From Pseudanabaena sp. PCC 7367 (lineage in GTDB: Bacteria > Cyanobacteriota > Cyanobacteriia > Pseudanabaenales > Pseudanabaenaceae), in assembly GCF_000317065.1 (NCBI RefSeq), contig NC_019701.1, positions 2,924,001-2,988,000 on the forward strand: DNA of 64,000 nt. Reading direction: 5' to 3'. The notes under the pieces were generated by a model, which was not told where the DNA came from, searched no databases, and saw only the letters and a list, made by a program, of their open reading frames with translations. This document shows, piece by piece, positions 35,830 through 46,880 of the stretch. The translations under genes were made by a program, and so were the position numbers. Numbering within the stretch: position 1 is the first letter of the stretch; the number at the start of each line of letters is the position of its first letter.

Positions 35830-37377
35830 ATGACCAATACAGCCACCTCTGCCAAGATGAACAAATTTGAGAGGTTCAAAGCCGAGAAAGATGGCCTTGA
35901 ATTGATTCAAGAATTAGAGCAAATCACCCAAATTGGCTGGGAAGCAATGGACGAGACCGATCGCAACCACCGCCTCAAGTGGTTGGGATTATTTTTCAGG
36001 CCGGTTACCCCCGGTAAGTTTATGTTACGGATGCGCACTCCCAATGGTGTGATTACCAGTGGACAAATGCGCACTATGGCTGAAGTGGTGCAACAGTATG
36101 GCGATGACGGCAGTGCTGATATTACCACCCGCCAAAATCTTCAACTGCGGGGGATTCGGCTTGAAGACATTGTTGATATTTTCAAGCGGCTTGATAAAGT
36201 TGGTCTTACTTCGGTGCAATCGGGTATGGACAATGTGCGTAACATCACTGGTTCGCCGGTGGCTGGGCTAGAAGCCAGTGAGTTGATTGATACTCGTGGC
36301 CTAGTGCGCAAAGTTCAAGACATGATCACCAATGGTGGCAAGGGCAATCCTTCCTTTACCAATTTGCCCCGTAAGTTCAATATTGCGATCGGTGGTTGTC
36401 GGGATAATTCGATCCATGCTGAGATCAATGATATTGCCTTTATCCCTGCGTTCAAAGAGGGGATTGAAGGTGCGCCGATCGGCTTTAATGTCTTGGTCGG
36501 TGGCTTTTTCTCCGCCAAGCGTTGTGCGGCAGCGGTGCCTTTAAATGTTTGGGCCGATCCCAGGGATGTGGTAGCAATCTGCGAGGCGATCCTGGTGATC
36601 TACCGTGATTATGGTTTACGTGCCAATCGCCAGAAATCACGACTAATGTGGTTGATTGATGAATGGGGAATTGAAAAGTTTCGCGCCGAAGTGGAACAAT
36701 ATATGGGGCATTCGCTCGTGGCCGCTGCTCCCAGAGACGAAATCGAATGGGAAAAGCGTGACCACATTGGTATTCATGCCCAAAAGCAACCGGGGCTTAA
36801 CTACGTTGGCTTGCATATCCCCGTAGGACGACTCCAAGCCGATCATATGTTTGAGCTTTCTCGGCTGGCTGAGGTATATGGCAGTGGCGAAATGCGGCTC
36901 ACGGTTGAGCAGAATGTAATTATTCCCGATGTACCTGATTCGCGCCTAGAGGCGTTGCTAACTGAGCCACTATTAGACCAGTTCTCGATCGACCCTACCC
37001 CCCTAACTAGAGCCCTGGTTTCTTGCACCGGCTCACAATTCTGTAACTTTGCTTTGGTGGAAACGAAACAACGTGCCCTGGCGATTGCCCAGGAGCTTGA
37101 CCAAGAACTAGAACTAGCCAAACCAATCCGGATTCACTGGACTGGTTGCCCCAATTCCTGTGGCCAACCACAGGTGGCGGATATTGGCCTAATGGGAACG
37201 AAGGTGCGCAAAGATGGCAAGATAACCGAAGGGGTTGATATTTATATGGGTGGCAAGGTTGGTAAGGACGCTGTCTTGGGTGAACGAACAATGAAAGGGA
37301 TCGCCTGCGATGATCTCAAGGATGTTTTAAAAGACTTGATGAAGCAACATTTTAATGCTCAGGATAAGGTGGTTTAA
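35830..37377 (+). CDS. nirA: ferredoxin-nitrite reductase
   Basis: Reduces nitrite to ammonium with six electrons from ferredoxin. The two nitrite/sulfite reductase half-domains are seen (ITTRQNLQLRGIRLEDI and LTVEQNVIIPDVPDS). The cysteines that hold the 4Fe-4S cluster and sirohaem are C399 and C405 (CTGSQFC) and C440 and C444 (CPNSC). 515 residues is the usual cyanobacterial length; there is no extra ferredoxin domain. It heads the operon nirA-nrtB-nrtA-nrtC-nrtD-narB-narM. Confidence 0.96.
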   Translation: MTNTATSAKMNKFERFKAEKDGLELIQELEQITQIGWEAMDETDRNHRLKWLGLFFRPVTPGKFMLRMRTPNGVITSGQMRTMAEVVQQYGDDGSADITTRQNLQLRGIRLEDIVDIFKRLDKVGLTSVQSGMDNVRNITGSPVAGLEASELIDTRGLVRKVQDMITNGGKGNPSFTNLPRKFNIAIGGCRDNSIHAEINDIAFIPAFKEGIEGAPIGFNVLVGGFFSAKRCAAAVPLNVWADPRDVVAICEAILVIYRDYGLRANRQKSRLMWLIDEWGIEKFRAEVEQYMGHSLVAAAPRDEIEWEKRDHIGIHAQKQPGLNYVGLHIPVGRLQADHMFELSRLAEVYGSGEMRLTVEQNVIIPDVPDSRLEALLTEPLLDQFSIDPTPLTRALVSCTGSQFCNFALVETKQRALAIAQELDQELELAKPIRIHWTGCPNSCGQPQVADIGLMGTKVRKDGKITEGVDIYMGGKVGKDAVLGERTMKGIACDDLKDVLKDLMKQHFNAQDKVV

Positions 37378-37664
37378 GCTGATTAAGCTACCTGAATTAA
37401 GCTACTAAGTAAGCAACACAAGCTAGTTCCTGTTTTTTATGGCTCAAGTATTGCTCAAGCTTCCCGAAGCTTCCCAAAGTATAGTTCAATTTAAGCTTGA
37501 CTGTTGAGTGGATACCCTTGAAATATTTAGATCAGAATCTAGCCAAGAGTTAATGTAGCTGCATCGAGTTGTCCTAGCCTGACTAAATGCTAGCAACAAC
37601 AAATGAATTCTAAAATTCAAAATGGAACAGAACAGTAGCGATCGAGTAGATAGCGTAGATAACT

Positions 37665-38534
37665 ATGACAAGTGCAGTTACCCCCACAACGGCTAAGCGC
37701 AAACGACCATTTAAGATCGGCAAACTAGTTGCTAATATTGCATTCCCTTTGATCGGTTTTGCGGCCGTATTGTTTATCTGGAGCATATTAGCGAAGTTGA
37801 CCCAGGACAGTATTAGTAAGCTGCCCGATCCGATCCAAACCTTCCAGGATAGCATTCCCTACATGCAGAACTTCTTCTCCACTAAAAATGGCGATGAGGG
37901 AATCTTCTTCCTCACCCTTTATAGTTTGGGGCGAGTTGCGGTTGGGTTTACGATCTCCACCATCATTGCTGTTCCCCTTGGTTTTTTGATCGGTACAAAT
38001 AGAGTTGCTGCCAAAATCGCCAGCCCGCTGATTCAATTGGGTAAGCCGATCTCACCTTTGGCCTGGTTGCCAGTTGGCTTAACCATCTTTGCCGCCTTTG
38101 GTGAAGGTTCATTTATTCCCTATGCGGCAGCCGTATTTGTAATTGTTGTTACGTCGATCTGGTCAACTTTAATCAATACAGCCCTTGGTGCCCAGAGTAT
38201 TCCCAATGACTATTGGAATGTAGCTAGGGTGCTGAACTTGAGCCGATGGATGATTATTAAAGATATTATGATTCCTTCTACTCTGCCCTACATCTTTACT
38301 GGTATGCGTTTGAGTCTGGGTACAGCGTGGCTGGTAATTGTAGCGGCGGAAATGCTCACTGGTGGTACTGGTATTGGCTTCTTTGTCTGGGATGTTTACA
38401 ATACTGGCGAAATCAGTTTGGTAATTTTCTCATTGATTATCATTGGTATCGTTGGTTTGTTCCTTGACCAAGCGATCGCCCAAATCGAAAAAATTGTGGT
38501 CGGTCGTTGGAAGCCAAATGTTGGTAAAGCCTAG
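37665..38534 (+). CDS. nrtB: nitrate/nitrite ABC transporter permease
   Basis: 289-residue membrane protein, permease of the NrtABCD nitrate transporter. It has about six membrane helices and the binding-protein-dependent transport signature around residues 170-190 (SIPNDYWNVARVLNLSRWMIIKDIMIPSTLPYIFTGMRLSLGTAWLVIVAAEM), including the EAA-like loop that contacts the ATPases. It precedes nrtA here, which reverses the usual nrtA-nrtB order. Confidence 0.92.
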   Translation: MTSAVTPTTAKRKRPFKIGKLVANIAFPLIGFAAVLFIWSILAKLTQDSISKLPDPIQTFQDSIPYMQNFFSTKNGDEGIFFLTLYSLGRVAVGFTISTIIAVPLGFLIGTNRVAAKIASPLIQLGKPISPLAWLPVGLTIFAAFGEGSFIPYAAAVFVIVVTSIWSTLINTALGAQSIPNDYWNVARVLNLSRWMIIKDIMIPSTLPYIFTGMRLSLGTAWLVIVAAEMLTGGTGIGFFVWDVYNTGEISLVIFSLIIIGIVGLFLDQAIAQIEKIVVGRWKPNVGKA

Positions 38535-38773
38535 TCTTTGATGTCTTTGATGATCTTAAGTTTTTATCTTTGATCTTTAAAGAATCAGTGATTAGTAATC
38601 GGAAAGTTAAGTAGCGATCGAGGTATCTATGTTATTGCGAACATTGCGAATATTCTGTTATGACCGAGATTAACTTGTCAGTCAGGTTTAGGCCTCTGCC
38701 ATACTGCTAATTTGTTAATTTGTGTGATAGCTATTCTAGAAATATCTGGTTTAAGGAGAACAAGACAAAATAT

Positions 38774-40159
38774 ATGGATCGCCGTAATTTCATTAAATAT
38801 TCAAGTCTAGCCGCCGCTGGTTTTACCTTTGCAGCCTGTAGTCCTGGGAGTAATGAAACAGCTCCCACTAGTACCGATCCTGGTACCAGCCCTGCGGAAA
38901 CTGCTGCCTCTGATGCAGTGGACTTTGGCTCCTTGGAAAAAACTGATCTAACGATCGGCATTATTCCGCTCACCGACTGCGCTCCACTGGTGATCGCCAA
39001 GGAAAAAGGCTTCTTCGAGAAATATGGCCTGAATGTGGAAATCAGCAAGGAAGCAAGCTGGGCCACGGTTAGGGATGGTTTGATCCAGGGTCGTCTGGAT
39101 GCCTCCCATGCCCTGTGTGGGATGCCGATGCTAACAGAGCTAGGGCCAGATAAAGCACCGATGCGATCGCTGATGATGCTAGATCTAAACGGCAACGGCA
39201 TGACCCTCTCCAAAAATGCCTGGGATGCAGGAATTCGCCCTTCGATCGAATACGGCAGCTTTGATGAATTTGGTACGGCCTACCGCGAATATATCAATGG
39301 TTTCCCAGAGCCACCCACCTTTGCGATGGTATTCCCCTCATCGATGCACAACTACAATACCCGCTACTGGCTCTCGGCCATGGGCATTGATCCAGAAAAC
39401 GATGTGAAGCTGATTGTGATTCCACCGCCCCAGATGGTAGAGAACATGAAGGCGGGCACGATGGATGGCTATTGCGTGGGCGAACCCTGGAACCAGCGGG
39501 CAGTATTTGATGGCGTTGGCTTTACTGCTACCGTCGATCGAGACGTGTGGAATGGTCACCCGGAAAAAGTGCTGGGTACAATGGAAAGCTGGATTGAGGA
39601 AAACCCCAACACAGCAAGAGCAATGGTAGCCGCCGTGATTGAAGCCTGCCAGTATTGTGATGTGATGGAGAATCGCCTCGAAGTAGTGGAAATCATTTCC
39701 GGTCGCCCCTATGTAAATGCTAAGGTGGACTATGCCAAGGCATCCATGACTGGAACCTATAACTATGGCGGTTTTGATGAAGTCGATCGCACCACGCCGA
39801 TCCCTGACTTCAACTTGTTCCATCACATTGACACCGAATATCTCAAAAAACCAGACCACGCCAACTATCCCTGGACTTCCCATGGTGTGTGGCTGCTGAC
39901 CCAAATGATTCGCTGGAATCAGATCGACATGACGGAATATCCCGCCGATGCCGATGAAATCATCAATCGGATCTATCCCTATGCGATCTACGAAGAAGTA
40001 GCTGGTGCATTGGGTATGGATATTCCTAGCGATCGGATGAAGATTGAACCAGCTTCGGTCTTTATCGATGGCCGTGAGTTCGATCCTAGCGATCCAGTGG
40101 GCTACCTCAATGGCTTTGATATTAGAGCTAGTCGCCCTCGTTTTTATGCCGTCAGATAG
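38774..40159 (+). CDS. nrtA: nitrate-binding lipoprotein
   Basis: 461 residues from the ATG at 38774; a TTG at 38720 would add a tail without sense. AAGGAG lies about 15 bases upstream. The N-terminus MDRRNFIKYSSLAAAGFTFAACS combines a twin-arginine signal with a lipobox (FAAC), so it is exported and lipid-anchored on the outer face of the plasma membrane. The periplasmic binding domain shows IGIIPLTDCAPLVIAKEKGFFEKYGL and MVFPSSMHNYNTRYW, shared with the C-terminal half of NrtC. It captures nitrate and nitrite for NrtB. Confidence 0.94.
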   Translation: MDRRNFIKYSSLAAAGFTFAACSPGSNETAPTSTDPGTSPAETAASDAVDFGSLEKTDLTIGIIPLTDCAPLVIAKEKGFFEKYGLNVEISKEASWATVRDGLIQGRLDASHALCGMPMLTELGPDKAPMRSLMMLDLNGNGMTLSKNAWDAGIRPSIEYGSFDEFGTAYREYINGFPEPPTFAMVFPSSMHNYNTRYWLSAMGIDPENDVKLIVIPPPQMVENMKAGTMDGYCVGEPWNQRAVFDGVGFTATVDRDVWNGHPEKVLGTMESWIEENPNTARAMVAAVIEACQYCDVMENRLEVVEIISGRPYVNAKVDYAKASMTGTYNYGGFDEVDRTTPIPDFNLFHHIDTEYLKKPDHANYPWTSHGVWLLTQMIRWNQIDMTEYPADADEIINRIYPYAIYEEVAGALGMDIPSDRMKIEPASVFIDGREFDPSDPVGYLNGFDIRASRPRFYAVR

Positions 40160-40436
40160 CAGTTCAGATAGCAGCAGCGATTGTTGATAAGTTATGGGCA
40201 AATAAAAATGATCATGCTGAACGGTAATCTTAAGCTTGCTTAAAGTAAGATATGAGGCTATTAGATTATTAAATTTGCCCGATGCACTAGTTAGAATATT
40301 GCCGTCGATCGATTGCCCCACTTATGGTTTGATTGACGGCAATTCACAAAATAATTAATTGCTTCCACTCTATATCTTTTCTATATCTTTCCTGCCCACC
40401 ACCGTTTATTCCGGTTGAAAACGCCGATTAGGAACT

Positions 40437-42482
40437 ATGGCTGCATTTGTTGAGATCGATGACGTTTCCAAAACCTTCCCACTGGTTGATGGCGGGCAAT
40501 ATATTGCGCTGAAAAATATCGATTTAAAAATCAAACAGGGTGAATTTGTGAGCCTGCTCGGTCACTCTGGTTGTGGCAAATCGACTTTGCTGAATATTAT
40601 TGCTGGGCTTGATCGCCCCACCAGAGGCGGTGTTGTGCTCGAAGGGTTTGAAGTAAAAGAACCCAGTCCCGATCGAATGGTGGTCTTCCAAAACTATTCG
40701 CTTTTGCCCTGGAAAACGGTGCGCGAGAATATTGCCCTGGCCGTAGATACGGTTTTAACCAACCTGTCTAAGGCAGAACGGAAAGAGGTAGTGGCAGAGC
40801 ATATTAATATGGTAGGGCTGACCCCTGCCGCCGACAAACTACCAGAGCAGCTTTCCGGTGGGATGAAGCAACGGGTAGCGATCGCCCGTGCCTTTTCAAT
40901 TCGCCCCAAGGTATTATTACTCGATGAACCATTTGGTGCCCTAGATGCCCTAACCCGTGGTGGTTTGCAAGAAGAGTTGATGCAAATCTGTCAGGAAAAT
41001 CAGGTCACTTGTATTATGGTTACCCATGATGCCGACGAAGCTCTCTTGCTGAGCGATCGGATCATTATGCTAACCAATGGCCCCGAAGCTCATATTGGTC
41101 AAATTTTAGAAGTACCGATTCCGCGCCCACGCCGACGCATGGAAGTAGTAAATCATCCCAACTACTACAGTCTGCGCGGCGAAATCATTTATTTCCTAAA
41201 TCAACAAAAACGCGCCAAAAAACGCAAAGCACTGAAATCTGATGTAGTGGCAGGGAATGGACTAGAGAAAGTCAACTTAGAAATCGGCTTTATTCCCCTC
41301 ACCGATTGCGCCCCCTTTGTGGTGGCTCATGAAAAAGGCTTTTTCAAGAAACATGGCCTCACTGATGTACATCTGGTGCGAACGCCCAACTGGAAAGTTT
41401 TAGACCAGAGTATTGCGTCTGGCCAAATTGATGCAGCGCAAATGCTGGCGGGAATGCCGATCGCTATGACTCTGGGCGCGGGCATGACCGGAAAACCTGT
41501 ACCGATTAGAACTTCAATGGTGCTATCGCGCAATGGCAATGCGATCACCTGGAGTAAGCAGCTATATGATCAGGGCGTGCGGGATTTAGAGTCATTTAAA
41601 GCCTATATCAGTGCCGATCCCGATCGCCTCCATACCTTGGGGATGGTCTATCCTTCTTCGATGCATAATTTAATGTTGCGCTATTGGCTAGCCACTGGTG
41701 GAATTGACCCCGATCGGGATGTGAACCTGACCGTTACACCGCCGCCCCAGATGGTATCTAATTTGCGCTCTGGCAACATTGATGGCTATTGTGTTGGTGG
41801 GCCGTGGAATTCACGCGCAGTCCATGAAGGTTTGGGCACAGTGCTGGCAACGGATATTGATCTCTGGCCAGGGCATGTGGAAAAGGTACTAGGGGTGCGC
41901 GAAGATTGGGCTTATAAATATCCCAAAACCCATATAGCCTTAGTGAAAGCCCTATTAGAAGCCTGTGCCTACTGTGACGATCGCCGCAATCGAGAAGAGA
42001 TCTTAGAGTTGATTTGTCGCTCTGATTATGTTGGTTCTGATCCAGCCTATACCAGAGTTGGGTTTATTGATCCCTATCGCTATAGCCAAGCTCAAGAACC
42101 AGTTAATCTCAATCGCTACAACCAGTTTTATGTGGATGGCACCAACTATCCCGATCGCTCCGAAATGTTGTGGGTAATGACCGAGATGGCGCGATGGGGT
42201 ATTGTACCTTTCCCCAAAAACTGGGTCGAGGTAATCGAGCTAATCTGTCAAACCGATGTGTTCTCAGCAGCAGCAAAGCAACTCGAATATAGCGAAAGCC
42301 GACCAGAACGCAAGCAAATCCAGTTTTTTGACGGGATTACTTTTGATGCTAGCAATCCAATCCAATATCTGGATAGTCTGGCAATCAAGGGTGACATTAA
42401 GGTGATGGAGATCCTAGTTGATGAGATGGGCGCGATTGACCTTGGCGATAACCCTAGTTACAAATTAATGGGTACAAATTAG
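40437..42482 (+). CDS. nrtC: nitrate ABC transporter ATPase fused to NrtA-like domain
   Basis: 681 residues. The first 250 are an ABC ATPase: Walker A GHSGCGKST, Q-loop, signature LSGGMKQRVAIAR, Walker B LLLDEP, switch histidine in MVTHDADEA. A basic linker of about 25 residues follows. The last 400 residues repeat the NrtA binding fold (IGFIPLTDCAPFVVAHEKGFFKKHGL, MVYPSSMHNLMLRYW) but inside the cell. In known systems this domain lets ammonium-derived signals inhibit nitrate uptake. Both domains are complete. Confidence 0.95.
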   Translation: MAAFVEIDDVSKTFPLVDGGQYIALKNIDLKIKQGEFVSLLGHSGCGKSTLLNIIAGLDRPTRGGVVLEGFEVKEPSPDRMVVFQNYSLLPWKTVRENIALAVDTVLTNLSKAERKEVVAEHINMVGLTPAADKLPEQLSGGMKQRVAIARAFSIRPKVLLLDEPFGALDALTRGGLQEELMQICQENQVTCIMVTHDADEALLLSDRIIMLTNGPEAHIGQILEVPIPRPRRRMEVVNHPNYYSLRGEIIYFLNQQKRAKKRKALKSDVVAGNGLEKVNLEIGFIPLTDCAPFVVAHEKGFFKKHGLTDVHLVRTPNWKVLDQSIASGQIDAAQMLAGMPIAMTLGAGMTGKPVPIRTSMVLSRNGNAITWSKQLYDQGVRDLESFKAYISADPDRLHTLGMVYPSSMHNLMLRYWLATGGIDPDRDVNLTVTPPPQMVSNLRSGNIDGYCVGGPWNSRAVHEGLGTVLATDIDLWPGHVEKVLGVREDWAYKYPKTHIALVKALLEACAYCDDRRNREEILELICRSDYVGSDPAYTRVGFIDPYRYSQAQEPVNLNRYNQFYVDGTNYPDRSEMLWVMTEMARWGIVPFPKNWVEVIELICQTDVFSAAAKQLEYSESRPERKQIQFFDGITFDASNPIQYLDSLAIKGDIKVMEILVDEMGAIDLGDNPSYKLMGTN

Positions 42483-42642
42483 ACACATTTGTACCGGATA
42501 ATTCACGTTAAGCTATGCAAATATAAATACAACTCAAGTCCCACTAGTAATGACCAATCATAGATCTAAATTTTCCCATTACCAGTACAAAATTTGTTGA
42601 TCCTCCCCGACTTAAGTAATAGCTGAATACTAGCCAATAGCC

Positions 42643-43482
42643 ATGCAAACCATAAACGAACCAATTGCCCAGCCAGATGTGATGAGCGATCGCCAACCTT
42701 TCGTAGAGATTACTGGAGTTTCCAAAGTCTATCCGACCCCAGAAGGTTCTTACACCGTTCTGGAAGATGTGGAATTGACCGTGCAGGAGAAAGAATTTAT
42801 TTGCCTGATTGGTCATTCTGGCTGCGGTAAATCAACTCTTTTGAATATGGTAGCGGGGTTCCTAGAGCCAACTACCGGTACGGTTATGGTTGGCCAAAAA
42901 AAAATAAGCGAACCAGGCCCCGATCGGATGATGGTGTTCCAGAACTATTCGCTATTACCTTGGAAGACTGCGTTTGAGAATATTTATCTGGCGGTGGATT
43001 CAGTTTTCTCTGATCTTTCTAAGCCAGAGAAAGTAGCGATCGTCCATGAGAATCTAGCATTGGTGGATTTAATGGAAGCTGCCGATAAACTGCCAGAGCA
43101 ACTTTCCGGTGGGATGAAGCAGCGAGTAGCGATCGCTAGAGCCCTGGCAATCAAGCCCCAGCTTTTAATCTTAGATGAGCCATTTGGGGCACTCGATCCA
43201 ATTACCAGGGAAGAATTACAGGATGAGTTGCTCGATATCTGGCGCGACCATAGGGTAACAGTGTTGATGATCACCCACGACATTGATGAAGCCTTGTTCC
43301 TGGCCGATCGGGTAGTGATGATGACCAATGGCCCCGCTGCCAAAATTGGCGAAATACTGGAGGTGAATTTCCCACGCCCCCGCGATCGGGCAAGGATGAT
43401 GGAAAACCCAGATTACTTTAATCTGCGTAATGAAGCCCTGGACTTCCTCTATCATCGCCATGCTCACCAGATTACTAAGTGA
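42643..43482 (+). CDS. nrtD: nitrate ABC transporter ATPase, stand-alone
   Basis: 279-residue second ATPase of the nitrate transporter, pairing with NrtC. Walker A GHSGCGKSTLL, LSGGMKQRVAIARAL signature, LLILDEP Walker B and TVLMITHDIDEA are all intact. It is strongly similar to the N-terminal half of NrtC, as expected for an ancient duplication. It is separated from nrtC by 160 bases. Confidence 0.94.
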   Translation: MQTINEPIAQPDVMSDRQPFVEITGVSKVYPTPEGSYTVLEDVELTVQEKEFICLIGHSGCGKSTLLNMVAGFLEPTTGTVMVGQKKISEPGPDRMMVFQNYSLLPWKTAFENIYLAVDSVFSDLSKPEKVAIVHENLALVDLMEAADKLPEQLSGGMKQRVAIARALAIKPQLLILDEPFGALDPITREELQDELLDIWRDHRVTVLMITHDIDEALFLADRVVMMTNGPAAKIGEILEVNFPRPRDRARMMENPDYFNLRNEALDFLYHRHAHQITK

Positions 43483-43642
43483 TCTAGTCACCCAAAGTGG
43501 CGTAATGCCTAGATGCATCTAGGCCGATCTAAGAGGTTCCTAAATAGCTAATTACTAATTAACAATCGGCGCATTATTGGCCGTGAATCTAATAATCTAA
43601 TAATCTAAAATATATAACTCTACATATAAACATTAACTTTGA

Positions 43643-45820
43643 ATGGACACCGTAAAGACGCTCTGTCCTTACTGCGGCGTAGGCTGTGGTTTGGAGGTAG
43701 TTGGTCAGAACAATAGCAATAATGATTTAAGCGGCTGGAAAGTCCGTGGCGATCGCAGTCACCCTTCCAGTCAGGGGATGGTCTGTGTTAAAGGAGCCAC
43801 AATTATTGAGTCAGTTGATGTCGATCGCCTAATGCAACCAATGGTGCGCGATCGTTTGGATCAACCATTTCAACCGACCAGTTGGGATGCTGCCCTGGAT
43901 TTGATCGTCGCCAAAATCCAGCAGGTGCGCCGCAATCTGGGCAGTGATGGCCTATGTATGTATGGTTCTGGCCAGTTCCAAACCGAGGACTATTACACCG
44001 CGCAAAAACTATTTAAGGGTTGCTTAGGCACCAATAACTTTGATGCCAACTCACGGCTATGCATGTCTTCGGCGGTGTCTGGCTATGTACAGAGTTTTGG
44101 CGCCGATGGCCCACCCTGTTGTTACGACGACTTAGAGCAAACCGAATGTGCATTTTTAATCGGCACGAATACGGCTGAATGCCATCCGATCGTATTTAAT
44201 CGCCTGCGCAAACACCACAAAAGCAATTCGCAGGTAAAAATGATTGTGGTCGATCCCCGCCGTACGCCAACTGCTGAGGCTGCTGATTTACATCTGGCAA
44301 TTCAACCTGGTAGTGATATTGCCTTGCTCAATGGGATCGCCCATTTACTGTTGCAATGGGGCAAACAGGATCAAGCTTTTATTGCTCAACACACAAATGG
44401 CTTTGAAGAATTTGCCACCTTAGTCAAAGACTATCCGCCGGAGCGGGTCGCGCAAATATGCGGTATTACGGTTGAAGATTTAGAAACCACCGCTCGCTAT
44501 TGGAGTGAATCGGCCAGTGTATTGTCAATGTGGTCGATGGGAATTAATCAATCGACCCAGGGCACGGCCAAGGTTCAGGCGATCATTAATTTGCACTTAC
44601 TCACCGCCCAAATTGGCAAACCTGGCGCAGGACCATTTTCCTTGACAGGGCAACCAAACGCAATGGGTGGCAGAGAGGCAGGCGGCCTTGCCCATCTATT
44701 GCCGGGATACCGGAGTGTGACCAATCCTCAACACCGTGCCGATCTGGAATGGTTCTGGCGGTTACCGGTGGGGCAAATTAGCGATCGCCCTGGTCGCAGC
44801 GCCTGGGACATTGTACGGGGCTTAGAAAATAATGAAATTGGTTTGCTTTGGATCGCCGCCACCAATCCAGCGGTCAGCTTCCCTGATTTAGAACGCACTA
44901 AGGCCGCACTCCGGCGATCGCCCTTCACGATCTATCAAGATGCCTATTACCCCATCGAAACCTCAGCCTATGCCCATGTGTTATTGCCAGCAACGCAATG
45001 GAGCGAAAAAACTGGCACGATGACCAATTCCGAACGCTTTGTGAGTCTTTGTCCTGCTTTCCATCAACCGATTGGTGAATCCCGTGATGATTGGGCGATC
45101 TTTGCCGAGGTGGGCAGACGCTTGGGCTTTGGGGATAAATTCCGGTTCGCCAACTCCGCGCAAGTATATGCCGAATTTGTGAAAATCACCCGCGATCGCC
45201 CCTGCGACCAATCGGGGATCAGCCATGCTCTTTTGACCGAAGCAGGCCCGACCCAATGGCCCCATCCGGCTAGTAGTCAGCGATCAAACCAACCTAAACG
45301 ACTCTATCAAGACTATCGGTTCAATACTGCCGACGGTCGCGCCAAATTTGGAATTAATCATAATAACGGTCTATCTGAGGCAACTGATGATGCATATCCT
45401 TTTGTATTAACGGTGGGTCGGCTTTATGGTCATTGGCATACCCAGACTCGCACTGGCCGGATCAAGAAGATTCAGCAAATGCATCCCCAGCCATTTATCG
45501 AGATTCATCCCCGTGATGCCGAGGAGATCGCGGCAACGGCAGAAAGCTGGCTCGAAGTGAAATCACGGCGAGGGATGGCCAGGTTCCCAGTTAAGATCAC
45601 CAAGGCGATCGCCCCTGGGGTGGTGTTCGTACCCATGCATTGGGGGGCACTGTGGGCAGAAGATGCCGAAGCTAACTCGTTGACTCACCCTGATTTAGAT
45701 CCAATTTCTTTGCAACCAGAACTAAAAGCCTGTGCGGTGCGATTGCGGGTTCTCTCAAACTTGGAAGTCTCAGCCCAAACCGATCGCAAAACAGAAATGT
45801 CGGGCACCCTGACCCAGTAG
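43643..45820 (+). CDS. narB: ferredoxin-nitrate reductase
   Basis: 725-residue molybdopterin oxidoreductase that reduces nitrate to nitrite. The N-terminal 4Fe-4S cluster is held by C8, C11, C15 and C48 (CPYCGVGC and GMVCVKG). The molybdopterin domains follow, with [14 protein letters not shown], whose cysteine is the likely molybdenum ligand, and the [20 protein letters not shown]-type site. The C-terminal domain ends in the usual MPT-binding barrel ([11 protein letters not shown]). Electrons come from ferredoxin, and there is no signal peptide, so the enzyme is cytoplasmic. It needs the MobA cofactor. Confidence 0.95.
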   Translation: MDTVKTLCPYCGVGCGLEVVGQNNSNNDLSGWKVRGDRSHPSSQGMVCVKGATIIESVDVDRLMQPMVRDRLDQPFQPTSWDAALDLIVAKIQQVRRNLGSDGLCMYGSGQFQTEDYYTAQKLFKGCLGTNNFDANSRLCMSSAVSGYVQSFGADGPPCCYDDLEQTECAFLIGTNTAECHPIVFNRLRKHHKSNSQVKMIVVDPRRTPTAEAADLHLAIQPGSDIALLNGIAHLLLQWGKQDQAFIAQHTNGFEEFATLVKDYPPERVAQICGITVEDLETTARYWSESASVLSMWSMGINQSTQGTAKVQAIINLHLLTAQIGKPGAGPFSLTGQPNAMGGREAGGLAHLLPGYRSVTNPQHRADLEWFWRLPVGQISDRPGRSAWDIVRGLENNEIGLLWIAATNPAVSFPDLERTKAALRRSPFTIYQDAYYPIETSAYAHVLLPATQWSEKTGTMTNSERFVSLCPAFHQPIGESRDDWAIFAEVGRRLGFGDKFRFANSAQVYAEFVKITRDRPCDQSGISHALLTEAGPTQWPHPASSQRSNQPKRLYQDYRFNTADGRAKFGINHNNGLSEATDDAYPFVLTVGRLYGHWHTQTRTGRIKKIQQMHPQPFIEIHPRDAEEIAATAESWLEVKSRRGMARFPVKITKAIAPGVVFVPMHWGALWAEDAEANSLTHPDLDPISLQPELKACAVRLRVLSNLEVSAQTDRKTEMSGTLTQ

Positions 45821-45948
45821 CTCAACCAACAATTAATCCAATTAATCACTTCCCCATTTCTGCGATCGGCTTTAGCGATCGAAACTGGTTTCATTGACTA
45901 GAGAAGCAATATGCCTAGTTCGCAACCAAATCATTTTTAGGAAAATCA

Positions 45949-46491
45949 ATGATGTCACATCCACCGATCGAGGAATCCCTTAACCCAGAAGCACAGACTA
46001 TCTGCCCTGGTCATAATATTCATAACCAAAATCCCACCACCTTTGACTTCGAGGCAGATTTCATTAAGTCATTGCGCTGCATTCCGATGCAGGTTCGCTA
46101 TAAGCTGGATACTTGTGGTATCAAACTCAAGTTGCAACATTGGCATTCATTGAGCCATACCGATCGCCAGCAACTAACCAATCTACCCTGCGAATCCAGT
46201 CAACAGATCTATGCCTATCGAGAAAAGCTCTGTGCATTAGTGATCGCCAGTGGTTGCGATCGCCCCAAAGACCTGCCGATCGATCCCATGCCCGACTGGT
46301 TAAACACCAATCGAGTACCGGAAGTGGTGATTCATAAGGCTCAAACTTTGGATCTTGAAATTAATTTAAATCAATGGAAACAACTCTCACCATTGCAACG
46401 CTTTGCTTTGATTAAGCTTTCGCGCTCTGGCCATGAAAATCGTAATTTTCTACCTGCTGCAACTGAATTTGGTCTAGTCCTTGCTGAGTAA
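45949..46491 (+). CDS. narM: nitrate reductase-associated protein
   Basis: 180 residues. The conserved core FDFEADFIKSLRCIPMQVRYKLDTCGIKLKLQHWHSL, then LPCESSQQIYAYREKL, is the nitrate-reductase-associated family. NarM is required for active NarB in cyanobacteria. It follows narB by 128 bases with TAGGAA before the start codon, closing the nitrate operon. The N-terminal 35 residues are nonconserved and include several histidines. Confidence 0.92.
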   Translation: MMSHPPIEESLNPEAQTICPGHNIHNQNPTTFDFEADFIKSLRCIPMQVRYKLDTCGIKLKLQHWHSLSHTDRQQLTNLPCESSQQIYAYREKLCALVIASGCDRPKDLPIDPMPDWLNTNRVPEVVIHKAQTLDLEINLNQWKQLSPLQRFALIKLSRSGHENRNFLPAATEFGLVLAE

Positions 46492-46880
46492 ATGAGATTT
46501 GTGAAAATAAAATATTAGTCAGGGCAAGTACTGCCAAAAAAGTGATACAAACTGTCATCTGTCTAACCTCTACCAGTTTTACATGTGGATGGTGCAGCGC
46601 TTACAATCTCGTCGATTCCACAGTTTCTAATTTCCTGGATATAGATATATTAGACTTCTTTGCAGAGCGCCCAAATAACGACTGAGATCCTGATTATCCG
46701 ATCGCCTACTTGAACTTTTGCAAGAGTTTTATTAATTATTAGCTGGAATAATTTACCAACTAGGGTAATTATGATTGGTGCAATTATTAGGAAGTAAATA
46801 GTTGAGCTGGATGGCAATCCCACCTATTTTGTTTAATCGATTAAATTTGAATTGATTAAGTAATTATTGATGCATTTAGA
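46492..46880. other. spacer after narM
   Basis: No gene is seen. The operon probably ends here, but no hairpin with a T-run was found. Confidence 0.4.

Noticed and set aside
42605-42640. GTA-N9-TAC near the nrtD start, resembling an NtcA box
   Set aside because: The spacing is nine bases instead of eight and no TAN3T box follows at 22 bases.
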